From: Clostridiales bacterium
GTDB taxonomy: Bacteria > Bacillota > Clostridia > Christensenellales > Aristaeellaceae
Assembly (NCBI GenBank): GCA_004557905.1
Contig: SFFH01000033.1
Coordinates: 1 to 48,335 of the forward strand
Length of the DNA stretch: 48,335 nt
Reading direction: 5' to 3'
Shown here: piece by piece, positions 1 to 8,078 of the stretch
How positions within the stretch are numbered: the first letter of the stretch is position 1
Layout: the number at the start of each line of letters is the position of its first letter
Notes under the pieces: generated by a model
What the model was told of the DNA's origin: nothing
The model's database searches: none
The model's input: only the letters and a program-made list of their open reading frames with translations
Program-made: the position numbers and the translations under genes

Positions 1-147
1 AACCTCTCTGTGGTGGTTGGTTTGTTGGTCCTTATCATCTTACCACATGGGTTCTCTTTTTCTATTCTTTTGTGTTACCTATGTATTGTACCTCAACATT
101 ATGCGGGCGGGATGCACGCTGTGCGGCGCGGAAAAGGCAGTCCGTTA

Positions 148-176
148 TTGACTTTTTGCGGGGGCGGCGGTATACT
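148..176 (+). promoter_or_regulatory. Sigma-A promoter for the glycosyltransferase-GtrA gene
   Basis: TTGACT at 148-153, a 17-nt spacer and TATACT at 171-176 form a near-consensus promoter about 60 nt upstream of the start codon at 237. It lies inside the longest open frame, which argues that translation starts at 237 and not further upstream. Bases 1-147 are AT-richer than the rest and I see no gene in them. Confidence 0.75.
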
Positions 177-236
177 ATGAGCGTCTTTCGGCAGTTTGCC
201 GGACGGCAAAGCCTGCAACCTTATAAAGGAGTACAT

Positions 237-1274
237 ATGACGGATACAACAAAGAAGCGCGCCGTGGTGCTCATCCCCGCCTACAAGCCGGACGAGCGAC
301 TGATTGACCTGACGCGTGAGCTGATCGTGGAGAACGGCCTGGACGTGCTGCTGGTGGACGACGGCGGCCAGGAGGCCTTTGCGCACATCTTTGACGCGTG
401 CCGCGCGCTGGGCGCCGAGGTCGCCGTGCATGCGGTGAACATGGGCAAGGGCCGCGCGCTCAAGACCGGCATCAACGCCGCGATGCTCAAGTGGCCGGAC
501 ATGGCCGGCATCGTGACCGCCGACGCGGACGGCCAGCACACCCCCGCGGATATCCTGCGCCTGATCGACGCGCTGCATGAGCATCCGGACAAGCTGGTGC
601 TCGGCTCCCGCGAATTCACCGGCGACGTGCCCTTCAAGAGCCGCTGGGGCAACCGCATCACCCGCTTTGTCTACGCGTTGGCCAGCGGCGTGAAGGTGGG
701 CGACACGCAGACAGGCCTGCGCGCGCTGCCCGCCGCCTCGCTCCCGGCGATGGTGCGCATCGAGGGCGAGCGCTACGAGTACGAGATGAACGTGCTGCTC
801 AAGCTGCGCGACATGGGGCTGGGCGTGTTCGAGGTGCCCATCGAGACGATCTACATCGACGACAACGCGGGCAGCCACTTCAACCCCGTGCGCGATGCGT
901 TCAAGATCTACATGGTCATCTTCAAGTACCTGTTCTCTTCCGCCACGTCCTTCGTGGTTGATTACGCGCTCTACTGGCTGTGCCTGCGCGCGTTCGGCCT
1001 GTCCGCGCTGGTGAGCTACGCCCTGGCGCGCCTGGTGTCCTCGCAGGTGAACTATCACCTCAACAAGCACACCGTCTTCGGCGGCCGCGGCGGCAGGAGC
1101 TCCATGCCCAAGTACTACGCGCTGTGCGTGGTGCAGGGCCTGCTGGGCGCGGCCCTGGTGCAGGTGCTGCCCGGCGTGATTCCGCTCTCCGCGGCGATCA
1201 TCAAGATCCCGGTCGACCTGCTGCTGTTCACGATCAGCTACTTCATCCAGAGGGACTTTGTGTTCAACAAGTAA
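237..1274 (+). CDS. Family 2 glycosyltransferase fused to a GtrA-like membrane domain
   Basis: 345 aa. The N-terminal two thirds is a GT-A fold glycosyltransferase of the dolichol-phosphate mannosyltransferase type: VVLIPAY start, LLVDDG, and the metal/nucleotide-sugar site DADGQ at about residues 96-100. The last 120 residues hold about four hydrophobic segments ending in FIQRDFVFNK, typical of GtrA flippase-like proteins. In the known family such pairs transfer a sugar to undecaprenyl phosphate and move it across the membrane to decorate wall polymers; fusion in one chain is known but less common than separate genes. ATG 237 is preceded by AAAGGAG at good spacing and by a promoter at 148-176. 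Two small hairpins without a U-run follow the stop (1276-1290 and 1294-1312). The sugar and acceptor cannot be told from sequence. Confidence 0.88.
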   Translation: MTDTTKKRAVVLIPAYKPDERLIDLTRELIVENGLDVLLVDDGGQEAFAHIFDACRALGAEVAVHAVNMGKGRALKTGINAAMLKWPDMAGIVTADADGQHTPADILRLIDALHEHPDKLVLGSREFTGDVPFKSRWGNRITRFVYALASGVKVGDTQTGLRALPAASLPAMVRIEGERYEYEMNVLLKLRDMGLGVFEVPIETIYIDDNAGSHFNPVRDAFKIYMVIFKYLFSSATSFVVDYALYWLCLRAFGLSALVSYALARLVSSQVNYHLNKHTVFGGRGGRSSMPKYYALCVVQGLLGAALVQVLPGVIPLSAAIIKIPVDLLLFTISYFIQRDFVFNK

Positions 1275-1369
1275 ACCGGCATGATGCCGGCTGCATCACC
1301 GACCAAGTGATGTCAATCCCGTTGCATTGAGGTCGAGGCCGAAGCTTTGCATAAGGACTTACAGAGTAA

Positions 1370-2260
1370 ATGGAGAAACAGAGAAGAAAACTGAATCTCG
1401 TCAAGGCGCGGCGGCGTGTGAGGATGCGCTCCGCGCTTCTTTTGACGCTCGGCGCGTTTGCGCTGACGGCGCTTGTGCGGGGGCTGCTGTCCCTGCCCGC
1501 GCTTGCCGCTGTGCCGCGCGGCGCGGCGACGCTGCTGGAGACGGCGTGCACGGTGCTCGCCTTCGGCGGCGGCGCATACCTGGGATTGTGCGTGCTCGAC
1601 GGCGATCACCGCAGCATCGTGCCGATGCGAAGGCTCAGCCGCGCGCAGATGCGCTGGCTGGCCCTGCTGGGCGTGCTCGCCGTATGCCCGATGGCGCTGA
1701 TCTCGGATCTGACGGACGCGCTCCGCGGCATGCGGGCGGCAGGCGCTTCGCAGGCCGCTGCGGCGAACGCGGCGCTTTTGGTCAAGCGCGTGCTGATTGT
1801 GCCCGTCTGCGAGGAGCTATTCTTCCGCGGCTATCTGCTGCCCGCGCTCTCGCCCCAAGGGCGTCTGCGCGCGTCGGTGATCGTCTCGCTCTGCTTTGCC
1901 CTGATGCACGGCAGCGCCCTGACGGCGCATGCTGCGCTCGGCCTGCTGCTTTGCCTGCTGACGATTCAAACCGGTTCGCTGCTGGCACCCATCCTCGTGC
2001 ACGCCGGCTGCAACCTCGCGCTGACGGCCCTGGGCGCGCTGGGCCTGTCGGGCCTGCTGATGGGCTGGTCGCTGCCAGCCTGCATTGTGAAGGCGACCGG
2101 CTGCGCGGCGTTTGCCGCGGTGCTCAAGCGGGCGGTCACGGCACGCCCGGCAGGCGGCACGTTCGCGCTGTGGGAGGGCGAAGGGCTGACGAAGCGCGAG
2201 ACCGCGCTGCTTGCGTCCGCGGCGGCGCTGCTGCTTCTGTCAATGATCGTGGGAGGCTGA
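1370..2260 (+). CDS. CPBP (CAAX-type) intramembrane metalloprotease
   Basis: 296 aa, strongly hydrophobic, with a basic N-terminus (KQRRKLNLVKARRRVR) and about eight membrane segments. The family signature is complete: motif 1 EELFFRG at residues 148-154 (EExxxR), motif 2 FALMHG with His180, and motif 3 HAGCN with His211 and Asn215. These residues bind the catalytic metal in the Rce1/CPBP fold. Bacterial members process membrane peptides, or act in bacteriocin self-immunity or envelope stress; the substrate here is unknown. The stop is 6 nt before the rlmH start, so the two are probably cotranscribed. Confidence 0.85.
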   Translation: MEKQRRKLNLVKARRRVRMRSALLLTLGAFALTALVRGLLSLPALAAVPRGAATLLETACTVLAFGGGAYLGLCVLDGDHRSIVPMRRLSRAQMRWLALLGVLAVCPMALISDLTDALRGMRAAGASQAAAANAALLVKRVLIVPVCEELFFRGYLLPALSPQGRLRASVIVSLCFALMHGSALTAHAALGLLLCLLTIQTGSLLAPILVHAGCNLALTALGALGLSGLLMGWSLPACIVKATGCAAFAAVLKRAVTARPAGGTFALWEGEGLTKRETALLASAAALLLLSMIVGG

Positions 2261-2266
2261 TGGCTT

Positions 2267-2800
2267 GTGAACATGGCGCTCGTCTGCATGGGCAGGCTCA
2301 AGGAGAAATACTGGCGCGACGCGGCGACGGAGTACGAGAAGCGGCTCTCGCGCTTTGGCAAGTGGGAGACCATCGAGCTGCCGGACCTGCCGGAGCCGGC
2401 CAATTCCTCGCCCGCCATCGAGGAGCAGATCAAGAAGAAAGAGGGCGAGGCAATCCTCGCCAGAATCCGCGACGGGGATATCGTCGTGTGCCTGTGCATC
2501 GACGGCAGGCAGATGGATTCCGTGCAGCTCTCCGGAAAGCTGACGGAGCTGATCGACACGGGGCGGCGCGTGGTGTTCGTCATCGGCGGCTCGCTGGGGC
2601 TGTCGCCGGAGGTGGTGCGGCGCGCGCAGCTCAGGCTGTCCTTTTCGCCCATGACCTTTCCGCATCAGCTGGCGCGCATCATGCTGCTGGAGCAGACGTA
2701 CCGCGCGCTCTCAAGATCGCCGCGGGGGAGCGGTATCACAAATAAACGCATCATCAAGCAATCTGTCGTCATACATCGCGAAGCGAAGAAGGGAGTCTGA
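2267..2800 (+). CDS. rlmH: 23S rRNA (pseudouridine1915-N3)-methyltransferase RlmH, C-terminus frameshifted
   Basis: SPOUT methyltransferase that methylates pseudouridine 1915 in helix 69 of 23S rRNA. The N-terminal 145 residues match the family closely (GRLKEKYW, VFVIGGSLG, LSFSPMTFPHQLARIMLLEQTYRA). After TYRAL the frame runs into unrelated residues, partly encoded by the dispersed repeat at 2777. The conserved family ending (KIAAGERYHK, stop at 2745) is intact in the -1 frame: a 2-nt CT/TC duplication near 2707-2712 (CTCTC where CTC is expected) separates them. As read, the protein is 177 aa instead of about 159 and lacks the conserved C-terminal tail. GTG 2267 fits GGGAGG at 2251-2256; an ATG lies two codons on. 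The indel is either a sequencing error or a recent mutation. Confidence 0.85.
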   Translation: MNMALVCMGRLKEKYWRDAATEYEKRLSRFGKWETIELPDLPEPANSSPAIEEQIKKKEGEAILARIRDGDIVVCLCIDGRQMDSVQLSGKLTELIDTGRRVVFVIGGSLGLSPEVVRRAQLRLSFSPMTFPHQLARIMLLEQTYRALSRSPRGSGITNKRIIKQSVVIHREAKKGV

Positions 2801-2847
2801 GGGATGAAATCCCTCAGGCAGGTTTGGGCGGCAGCCCAACGTATCCC
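2777..2847 (+). repeat. Dispersed double-hairpin intergenic element, copy 1
   Basis: About 70 bp starting CGCGAAGCGAAGAAGG. Hairpin 1 is CTGAGGGAT (2797-2805), loop GAA, ATCCCTCAG (2809-2817). Hairpin 2 is TTGGGC (2824-2829), loop GGCA, GCCCAA (2834-2839), followed by CGTATCCC. Other copies are at 26196, 36446 and 44437. This copy ends 7 nt before the AGGAGG site of the next gene. Confidence 0.85.
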
Positions 2848-2868
2848 CAAAGCCAGGAGGTTCCTGTT

Positions 2869-3693
2869 ATGCAATACGACTTTGAACTCGTCGGCAAGAT
2901 CGGCTCTATGGCGCTCATCCGCCAGGAGGACGCCGACATCGACTACAACATCTTCTCCCGCCTGGGACGCGAGCTGAGGCCCGGCATGATCTGGGTGACG
3001 AGCGGCGCGGCGGAGATCGGGCGCCTGGACTACATCAAGCGCACCGGCCATGAGCTGAGCGGCGACAGTACGGACGTCAAGACCGACTACGCCGCCCAGG
3101 GCCAGACGATCCTGATGGAGCAGTACCGCCGCTTCATCCGCCAGGACTACTCCGTGCGCCAGGTGCTGGTGGAGCATCAGCACTTCAACGACGAATACAA
3201 GCGCGAGCATATCCGCAAGCTGTTTCTGCGGGCCAAGGAGCAGGGCGCGATCCCGATCGTCAACTACAACGACCCGGTCTCCGACGAGGAGAACCGCAAG
3301 TGGGAGCTGTCCGTGCTGCGGCGCGAGCGGCGCGAGGTGCACGAGTGCATCGACAACGACGAGACGGCGGCGGTCATCGCGGGGCTGGTGTCCACGCGCG
3401 TGCTGCTGATCATGACCTCGACCGAGGGCATCTACGCCGACCCGAAGGACCCTTCGACGCTGGTGCGCGACGTGCTCGCCCCGGACGCGGAGCAGCTTGA
3501 GCGCAAGGTGCGCGCGCTGCAGGCGCACTGTGTGGGCGCCTCCCGCGCGGGCGCGAACGGCGCGCATGCCAAGCTTGAGTTCGCGCTCGGCCCGGCGCTG
3601 CGCGGCACAACGGTCATCATCGGCCATGGCCGCCACCGCATCAGCGACCTGGTGGAGGGTCGCGTGCCCTGCACGCGCATCGGCATTGACTGA
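2869..3693 (+). CDS. Amino-acid-kinase family protein resembling glutamate 5-kinase
   Basis: 274 aa, the length of a ProB kinase domain without a PUA domain. Signatures in order: VGKIGSMAL near residue 8, VTSGAAEIGR near 44, AAQGQTILMEQYRRF near 80, NYNDPVS near 138, IDNDETAAVIAGL near 164, TSTEGIYADP near 184, and HAKLEFA near 240 in the place of the ProB GGMxTKxxAA loop. In glutamate 5-kinase these bind ATP and glutamate. No proA or proC lies nearby, so a role in proline synthesis is uncertain, and another acid substrate is possible. ATG 2869 follows AGGAGG at 2855-2860. Copy 1 of the dispersed element lies just upstream. The histidinol-phosphatase-like gene follows after 13 nt. Confidence 0.72.
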   Translation: MQYDFELVGKIGSMALIRQEDADIDYNIFSRLGRELRPGMIWVTSGAAEIGRLDYIKRTGHELSGDSTDVKTDYAAQGQTILMEQYRRFIRQDYSVRQVLVEHQHFNDEYKREHIRKLFLRAKEQGAIPIVNYNDPVSDEENRKWELSVLRRERREVHECIDNDETAAVIAGLVSTRVLLIMTSTEGIYADPKDPSTLVRDVLAPDAEQLERKVRALQAHCVGASRAGANGAHAKLEFALGPALRGTTVIIGHGRHRISDLVEGRVPCTRIGID

Positions 3694-3706
3694 GGAGCAG
3701 ACAACG

Positions 3707-4495
3707 ATGAAAGCAAACTATCACACGCACACCGCACGATGCGGTCACGCAAGCGGCACGGATGAACAATACGTCGAAGCGGCCATCGGGCAGCAGTTTG
3801 ACGTGCTGGGCTTTTCGGATCACGTCCCGTGGCCGTATGAAAGCGGCTTTACCCACCGCCATGTGCGCATGGGAATCGAGCAGATGGACGAATACGTGTC
3901 AGCCATGCGCGCGCTGAAGCAGCGGTACGCGGGCAGAATCGAGCTGCTTGTCGGCTTTGAATGCGAGTACTTCCCGGCGTACATGGGCTGGCTGGCGGAG
4001 ATGAAGGAGGAGAAGCAGCTCGATTACCTGATCTTCGGCAACCATTACGAGGAGACGGACGAGGGCGGCTTCTACTTCGGCAATTCTGCCAAGGCGGAGC
4101 ACCTGCGCCGCTATGTGGACAGCGCGGCAAAGGGCGCGGAGACGGGCCTGTTTGCCTACATGGCGCATCCGGATCTGTTCATGCGCCGCTATCCGGTGTT
4201 CGATGAGAACTGCCGCGCGGCGGCGCGCGACCTGTGCCAGATCTGCAAACAAAACAACCTGCCGATGGAGGTCAACCTCCACGACAGGTATCGTCTGGGT
4301 GAAGCGAACGGCAACGGCTATCCGAACGCCGAATTCTTTGAGATCGCCTATGACGCGGGCGCGCAGATCATCCTCGGCCTGGACGCACACGAGCCGCAGG
4401 AGATCGCCGATCCCCGGGAATACGACCGCGCGATGGCGGAGACGGCGCACTTTGGCGAAAGAAGGCTGGACCGGCTCAGTCTCCGGAAAGCGTGA
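3707..4495 (+). CDS. PHP-domain phosphatase of the histidinol-phosphatase (HisJ/HisK) type
   Basis: 262 aa. The PHP metal-binding set is visible: NYHTHTARCGH at residues 4-14, FSDHVPW near 39, ECEYFP near 84, GNHY near 108, MAHPDLF near 152, and GLDAHEP near 223. In HisJ-type enzymes these residues hold a three-metal centre that hydrolyses histidinol phosphate. No other his genes are present, and PHP phosphatases have varied substrates, so the exact reaction is open. The gene starts 13 nt after the upstream kinase with GAGGAG in the gap, suggesting one operon. Its last 20 bp overlap the 3' end of the convergent gene at 4476-5054. Confidence 0.82.
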   Translation: MKANYHTHTARCGHASGTDEQYVEAAIGQQFDVLGFSDHVPWPYESGFTHRHVRMGIEQMDEYVSAMRALKQRYAGRIELLVGFECEYFPAYMGWLAEMKEEKQLDYLIFGNHYEETDEGGFYFGNSAKAEHLRRYVDSAAKGAETGLFAYMAHPDLFMRRYPVFDENCRAAARDLCQICKQNNLPMEVNLHDRYRLGEANGNGYPNAEFFEIAYDAGAQIILGLDAHEPQEIADPREYDRAMAETAHFGERRLDRLSLRKA

Positions 4496-5054
4496 GGTCG
4501 CAGCGATCGGCCAGGCTGTGCGTCGCAATGTGCCGGTTCTCCATGGGAATCCACAGGCGCAGGAAGCGCTCGAGCTGCGCGCTGCCGTTTCGGGCCAGAA
4601 TCCGCGCGCGCTGCGTTTCGGGCGACACGGTGCACAGCACGCGCAGGTCGTAGCGGTCAAAGAGGCGCGGGTGCAGGCAGTACGCGCCCTCGACGATCAG
4701 AAGGCGGGTGTCCGCCGCAATCGTGACGGGCGGAAGAAAGCCCGGCTCGGGATGGCAGACGTACGGACGGTAGCACGCCGCCTGGCCGGAAAGCAGCGGC
4801 GTGAGCACCTCGCGGTCAAACCGGGCGATGTCGGCATTGGAAAGCTGCGCGTCGAAGTAGCCGGGAAAACGGTCCTCAAAGGGGATCGTGAAGTCGTCCA
4901 TGTGGACGACGGCGCTGGCGGGAAACCGGCTGGCGAGCGCGGCGGCGAGCGTCGTCTTGCCGCTGGCGGACATGCCGTCCAGCGCGATAAGGACGCGGGG
5001 CTTTTGGGCGAGCAGCGCGGCGATGCGCGATTCAAGAGCGGATGAGCTATCCAT
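4476..5054 (-). CDS. Uridine-kinase-like P-loop NTPase
   Basis: 192 aa. Walker A loop GMSASGKTT lies at residues 27-35, followed by VVHMDDFTIPF (catalytic and base-binding region of the uridine kinase/phosphoribulokinase fold), LLIVEGAYCL in the Walker B position, and a C-terminal lid rich in Arg (ETQRARILARNG). Family members phosphorylate nucleosides, pantothenate or other small hydroxyl compounds; the substrate here is not decided by sequence. The start at 5054 has GGAGG upstream on the minus strand. The 3' end overlaps the convergent PHP gene by 20 bp. Confidence 0.75.
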   Translation of the reverse strand: MDSSSALESRIAALLAQKPRVLIALDGMSASGKTTLAAALASRFPASAVVHMDDFTIPFEDRFPGYFDAQLSNADIARFDREVLTPLLSGQAACYRPYVCHPEPGFLPPVTIAADTRLLIVEGAYCLHPRLFDRYDLRVLCTVSPETQRARILARNGSAQLERFLRLWIPMENRHIATHSLADRCDLTLSGD

Positions 5055-5135
5055 GATCCTTCCTCCTTCACATTTCCCGCCCAGTATAGCAGAGCGGACG
5101 CGCAAAGGCAAGGAGTGACCGGGGAAGAAAAACGG

Positions 5136-5164
5136 TTGACATTTGCATGCGCCTGCCGTATGCT
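5136..5164 (+). promoter_or_regulatory. Sigma-A promoter for the zinc-ribbon membrane protein
   Basis: TTGACA at 5136-5141, 17-nt spacer, TATGCT at 5159-5164, about 30 nt before the start codon at 5194. Confidence 0.7.
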
Positions 5165-5193
5165 GAAAGCACATTCAGTAAGGAGGAAACACC

Positions 5194-5607
5194 ATGCGTT
5201 TCTTTGATAAAATCCGTTCGTCCTTTGCCAGCTTCATGGCGGGCCGCTACGGCGCGGACCAGCTGGGCATGACGATGCTCTGGACGGCGCTGATTCTGTC
5301 CATCGTCGGCTCCTTTTCCCGCCTGGGGCTGCTGACGCTGATGGCCGACGCGCTGCTGCTGCTCATGTTCTGGCGCATGCTCAGCAAGGACCGCCTGAAG
5401 CGCCAGCACGAGAACCAGACGTACCTACAAAAGACCTACGGCGCGCGCAAGGCGGTCACCGAGTGGGTCAACCGCGTGAAGAACGGCAAGAAATACCGCT
5501 ACTTCACCTGCCCGCAGTGCAAAAAGCGCCTGCGGGTGCCGCGAGGTGTGGGCAATATCACGATTACCTGCAAGGGCTGCGGCAACAAGTTCGACAAAAA
5601 GGCATAA
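5194..5607 (+). CDS. Small membrane protein with a C-terminal zinc ribbon
   Basis: 137 aa. A basic amphipathic N-terminus is followed by two hydrophobic segments (about residues 25-42 and 45-62) and a basic stretch. The C-terminal domain has CPQC at 106-109 and CKGC at 126-129, the spacing of a small zinc ribbon facing the cytoplasm. I do not recognise a named family. Similar two-helix zinc-ribbon proteins are annotated as hypothetical in Clostridia. It has its own promoter at 5136-5164 and good GGAGG spacing. An imperfect GC-rich hairpin at 5613-5640 follows the stop and may end transcription. Confidence 0.75.
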   Translation: MRFFDKIRSSFASFMAGRYGADQLGMTMLWTALILSIVGSFSRLGLLTLMADALLLLMFWRMLSKDRLKRQHENQTYLQKTYGARKAVTEWVNRVKNGKKYRYFTCPQCKKRLRVPRGVGNITITCKGCGNKFDKKA

Positions 5608-5661
5608 TACCCAAGCGGACGGCGAAGCAGCCGCCCGCTTGATTTGATTGTGGAGGCATGG

Positions 5662-6966
5662 GTGAACAGGAAAAGAATCGCGATAGTCGGCGCGCTGCTG
5701 GCGGTGCTGCTGGCGGCGCTGATCCTCGCGGGAACGGCAGGCAGGCGCGGCGGGAAACAGCCGGAGGAAATCGGGCCGGCGGACGGGCGGGACTTCGTGC
5801 GCGCCGTCCTTGACTACGACGCGGGCACGCGCACCCTGCGCGGCACGCAGACCATGACGCTGACCAACCGCACGGGCGTGCTGCTTGAGGAGATCGTGCT
5901 GCGCGCCTATATGAACGGCTGGGACGGCGCGCAGGTGCTCGTGAGCGGCGCGTCGGTGGGCGGCGAGGCGGTCAGCCTGGCGCAGGACGCGGACGACCCG
6001 ACCGTGCTGCGTGCCGCCTGCAACTGGGCGCCGGGCGAGACGATGGAGCTGACCTTCACGCTGCGCATCAAGCACGCCAAGGCGGACGGCGCGGCGCTGA
6101 TCCAGCTGCCCGGACTGGCTATGTGGGAAAACGGCGCGTGGCGCGAGGACGAATATGACGCGCTGGCCGATCCCAGCTATGCCCAGACGTTTGACTATAC
6201 CGTCTGCGTGGACGGCGAGACGGCCGCGCAGATGCGCGGCGCGCGGGACGCGAGCTTTGCGCTTGCCGCGGGCGTCAAAACGCGCAGCCGGAGTGTCGGG
6301 AGCGTGCAGGTCACGGCGATGGCGCAGGATGCGTCGACAGCCGGAACGCTGCTGGCGCAGGCCAAGGCGGCGCTTGAATCGCTGGAGGCGATCGGCCTGC
6401 CGTACCCGTATGACGCGCTGACCGTCGTGCAGAGCGACACCGGGCGCGAAGACGGTCTGGCGCTCTCGGGGCTGATTGCGCTTAACGCCGGTGCGGACAG
6501 GGAGACGCTGCGCCGCAGGCTCACCCGGCTGATCGCGCGGGAGACGTTCGGCATCCTCATCGAGAACGACCCGTGGAACGCGCCGTGGCTGAGCGAGACG
6601 CTGGCCTCGAGTGCGGAGCTGCTGGCTTACCGCAAGCTCAAGGGCACGGCGGCCTACGAGGAGCGGCTGTACGGCGAAATTGAGCTTTCAACCCGCCTCA
6701 CCCGGCCGTATGGCGTGACTGTGGGCGCGGGCACGGCGCACTTCGGCGGGGACGCGGAGATGACGCAGGTGCTGCGCGACCAGGGCGCGGCGATGCTGCT
6801 GGGCATCGAGCAGGCCGTGGGCGGGGAGACGTTCATGAGCGCCCTGCAGAGCTACATCCGGGACAATGCTGGCGGCGTGGCGGCGAAGGAAGACCTCGCC
6901 GCGGCGCTGCGGGAGGCCAGCGGCAGCAGCTGGGACGGCTATCTGACGGATGGGCTGTCCTTCTGA
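5662..6966 (+). CDS. Membrane-anchored M1-peptidase-like protein lacking the zinc site
   Basis: 434 aa with an N-terminal membrane anchor (RKRIAIVGALLAVLLAALIL) and an extracytoplasmic remainder. The first half resembles the beta-sandwich domain of M1 aminopeptidases (TLRGTQTMTLTNRTG, ELTFTLRIKHAKADG). The second half follows the gluzincin layout: LIARETFGI sits where HExxHxxxG is expected, then WLSETLASSAELLAY matches the M1 WLNEGFAxYxE segment. The zinc histidines are missing, so peptidase activity is unlikely; a binding or regulatory role is inferred. GTG 5662 is chosen because GGAGG (5652-5656) lies 5 nt upstream; in-frame TTG 5644 and GTG 5650 lack a site. The 3' end overlaps the convergent YkvI gene by 28 bp. 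Confidence 0.65.
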   Translation: MNRKRIAIVGALLAVLLAALILAGTAGRRGGKQPEEIGPADGRDFVRAVLDYDAGTRTLRGTQTMTLTNRTGVLLEEIVLRAYMNGWDGAQVLVSGASVGGEAVSLAQDADDPTVLRAACNWAPGETMELTFTLRIKHAKADGAALIQLPGLAMWENGAWREDEYDALADPSYAQTFDYTVCVDGETAAQMRGARDASFALAAGVKTRSRSVGSVQVTAMAQDASTAGTLLAQAKAALESLEAIGLPYPYDALTVVQSDTGREDGLALSGLIALNAGADRETLRRRLTRLIARETFGILIENDPWNAPWLSETLASSAELLAYRKLKGTAAYEERLYGEIELSTRLTRPYGVTVGAGTAHFGGDAEMTQVLRDQGAAMLLGIEQAVGGETFMSALQSYIRDNAGGVAAKEDLAAALREASGSSWDGYLTDGLSF

Positions 6967-7958
6967 CCGGACGGCGCGCAGAGCAGGAGCAGCAGTCCGG
7001 CGCACAGCGCGCCCAGCGCGGGATAGCCGCAGTCGATCAGCGGAACAAAGCCGACGAGCGCAAAGAACAGGCAGGGGAGCGCGGCAAGGCATGCGCCCCC
7101 TCCGGCCGGGACGGGGATCGCCGGGCGGATCGCCGAGAGCATCGCGCAGAGCGTGGAGAACGCGGCGACGTACATGCACCCCGCCACCAGGAGATAGCCG
7201 CCCATGCCCAGGCGGCGGCTGAGCCAGACGAAGGGCAGCGGCTGATGAAGCAACGCGGGCAGGTGACGAAGGCACACGAGCACGCCGCCCAGCAGCAGCG
7301 TGCCAAAGAGCAGCGTGAACAGGCGCACGGCGCGCCGGCGCGTCTGCTTTTCGAGCGGAACGAGCAGCGGCAGCATGCCCGCGAGCATGGCAGCATTCAG
7401 CGCGCCGTAGGCCGTGCCGCATGCGGCCGCACGCACGGGCAGATCGGGCGTCATGGCGGGCAGAAAGCACGCCTCGCCTGCGGACAGCAGGAGCAGCCGC
7501 ACGAGCAGCATGGGCAGCAGCAGCGCCAGCGCTGCGCCCGGCAGGGCCAGACCGTCAAGCCCATGCGCGGCGAGCAGGACGGCGAGCAGCAGCGTGAAGA
7601 TCAGCGTGAGGCCGTAGGCGTGGCGCACGGGCAGCACGAGCGCGCCCAGCTCCGCGCAGGCACAGAGCATGGCCCCGCCGGTGATGGCGGCGAGCAGCAG
7701 AAACAGGCCGCCGCACAGCGCGCCGAAGCGCCGGCCAAAACGCTGGATGCACAGCTGCGGGAGCGTCCCTGCGCCATAGCGCGCAAGCTGCGCGGGCAGG
7801 CGGAGAAAGAGGACGTGCAGCATCAGAAGCGCGCAGACGGCTGCGGCGAAGGCCATGCGGCCGTGCATGGCGAAGAAGCGCACGATTTCCCGCCCCGAGG
7901 CGAAGCCCGCGCCGACCACGCCGCTCAGCAGCGCCAGCGCCACAGAAACAGCCGCCAT
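6939..7958 (-). CDS. YkvI-family membrane protein (LeuT-fold transporter-like)
   Basis: 339 aa, about ten hydrophobic segments. The N-terminal signature GVVGAGFASGREIVRFF is typical of the Bacillus YkvI family and resembles the unwound first helix of LeuT-fold transporters. Function is unknown; a solute or amino-acid transport role is inferred from the fold. The start at 7958 is backed by AAGGAGG on the minus strand. The gene is divergent from alr, sharing a 120-bp intergenic region, and converges with the M1-like gene with a 28-bp overlap. Confidence 0.8.
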   Translation of the reverse strand: MAAVSVALALLSGVVGAGFASGREIVRFFAMHGRMAFAAAVCALLMLHVLFLRLPAQLARYGAGTLPQLCIQRFGRRFGALCGGLFLLLAAITGGAMLCACAELGALVLPVRHAYGLTLIFTLLLAVLLAAHGLDGLALPGAALALLLPMLLVRLLLLSAGEACFLPAMTPDLPVRAAACGTAYGALNAAMLAGMLPLLVPLEKQTRRRAVRLFTLLFGTLLLGGVLVCLRHLPALLHQPLPFVWLSRRLGMGGYLLVAGCMYVAAFSTLCAMLSAIRPAIPVPAGGGACLAALPCLFFALVGFVPLIDCGYPALGALCAGLLLLLCAPSGQKDSPSVR

Positions 7959-8078
7959 CAAACCGCCTCCTTGTCCCTCAAGGCTTATGCGCACAGGCGG
8001 GAAATAGACCTTTTCTTTTTCGCGTTTTCGCGGTATACTGAACCATACCGACATTGAAGGAAGAAAGCTGGCTTAGCC

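Noticed and set aside
1276..1312. Terminator after the first glycosyltransferase gene
   Set aside because: Two small hairpins (CCGGCA/TGCCGG and CATCAC/GTGATG) are present but no T-run follows, so I cannot support a terminator call.
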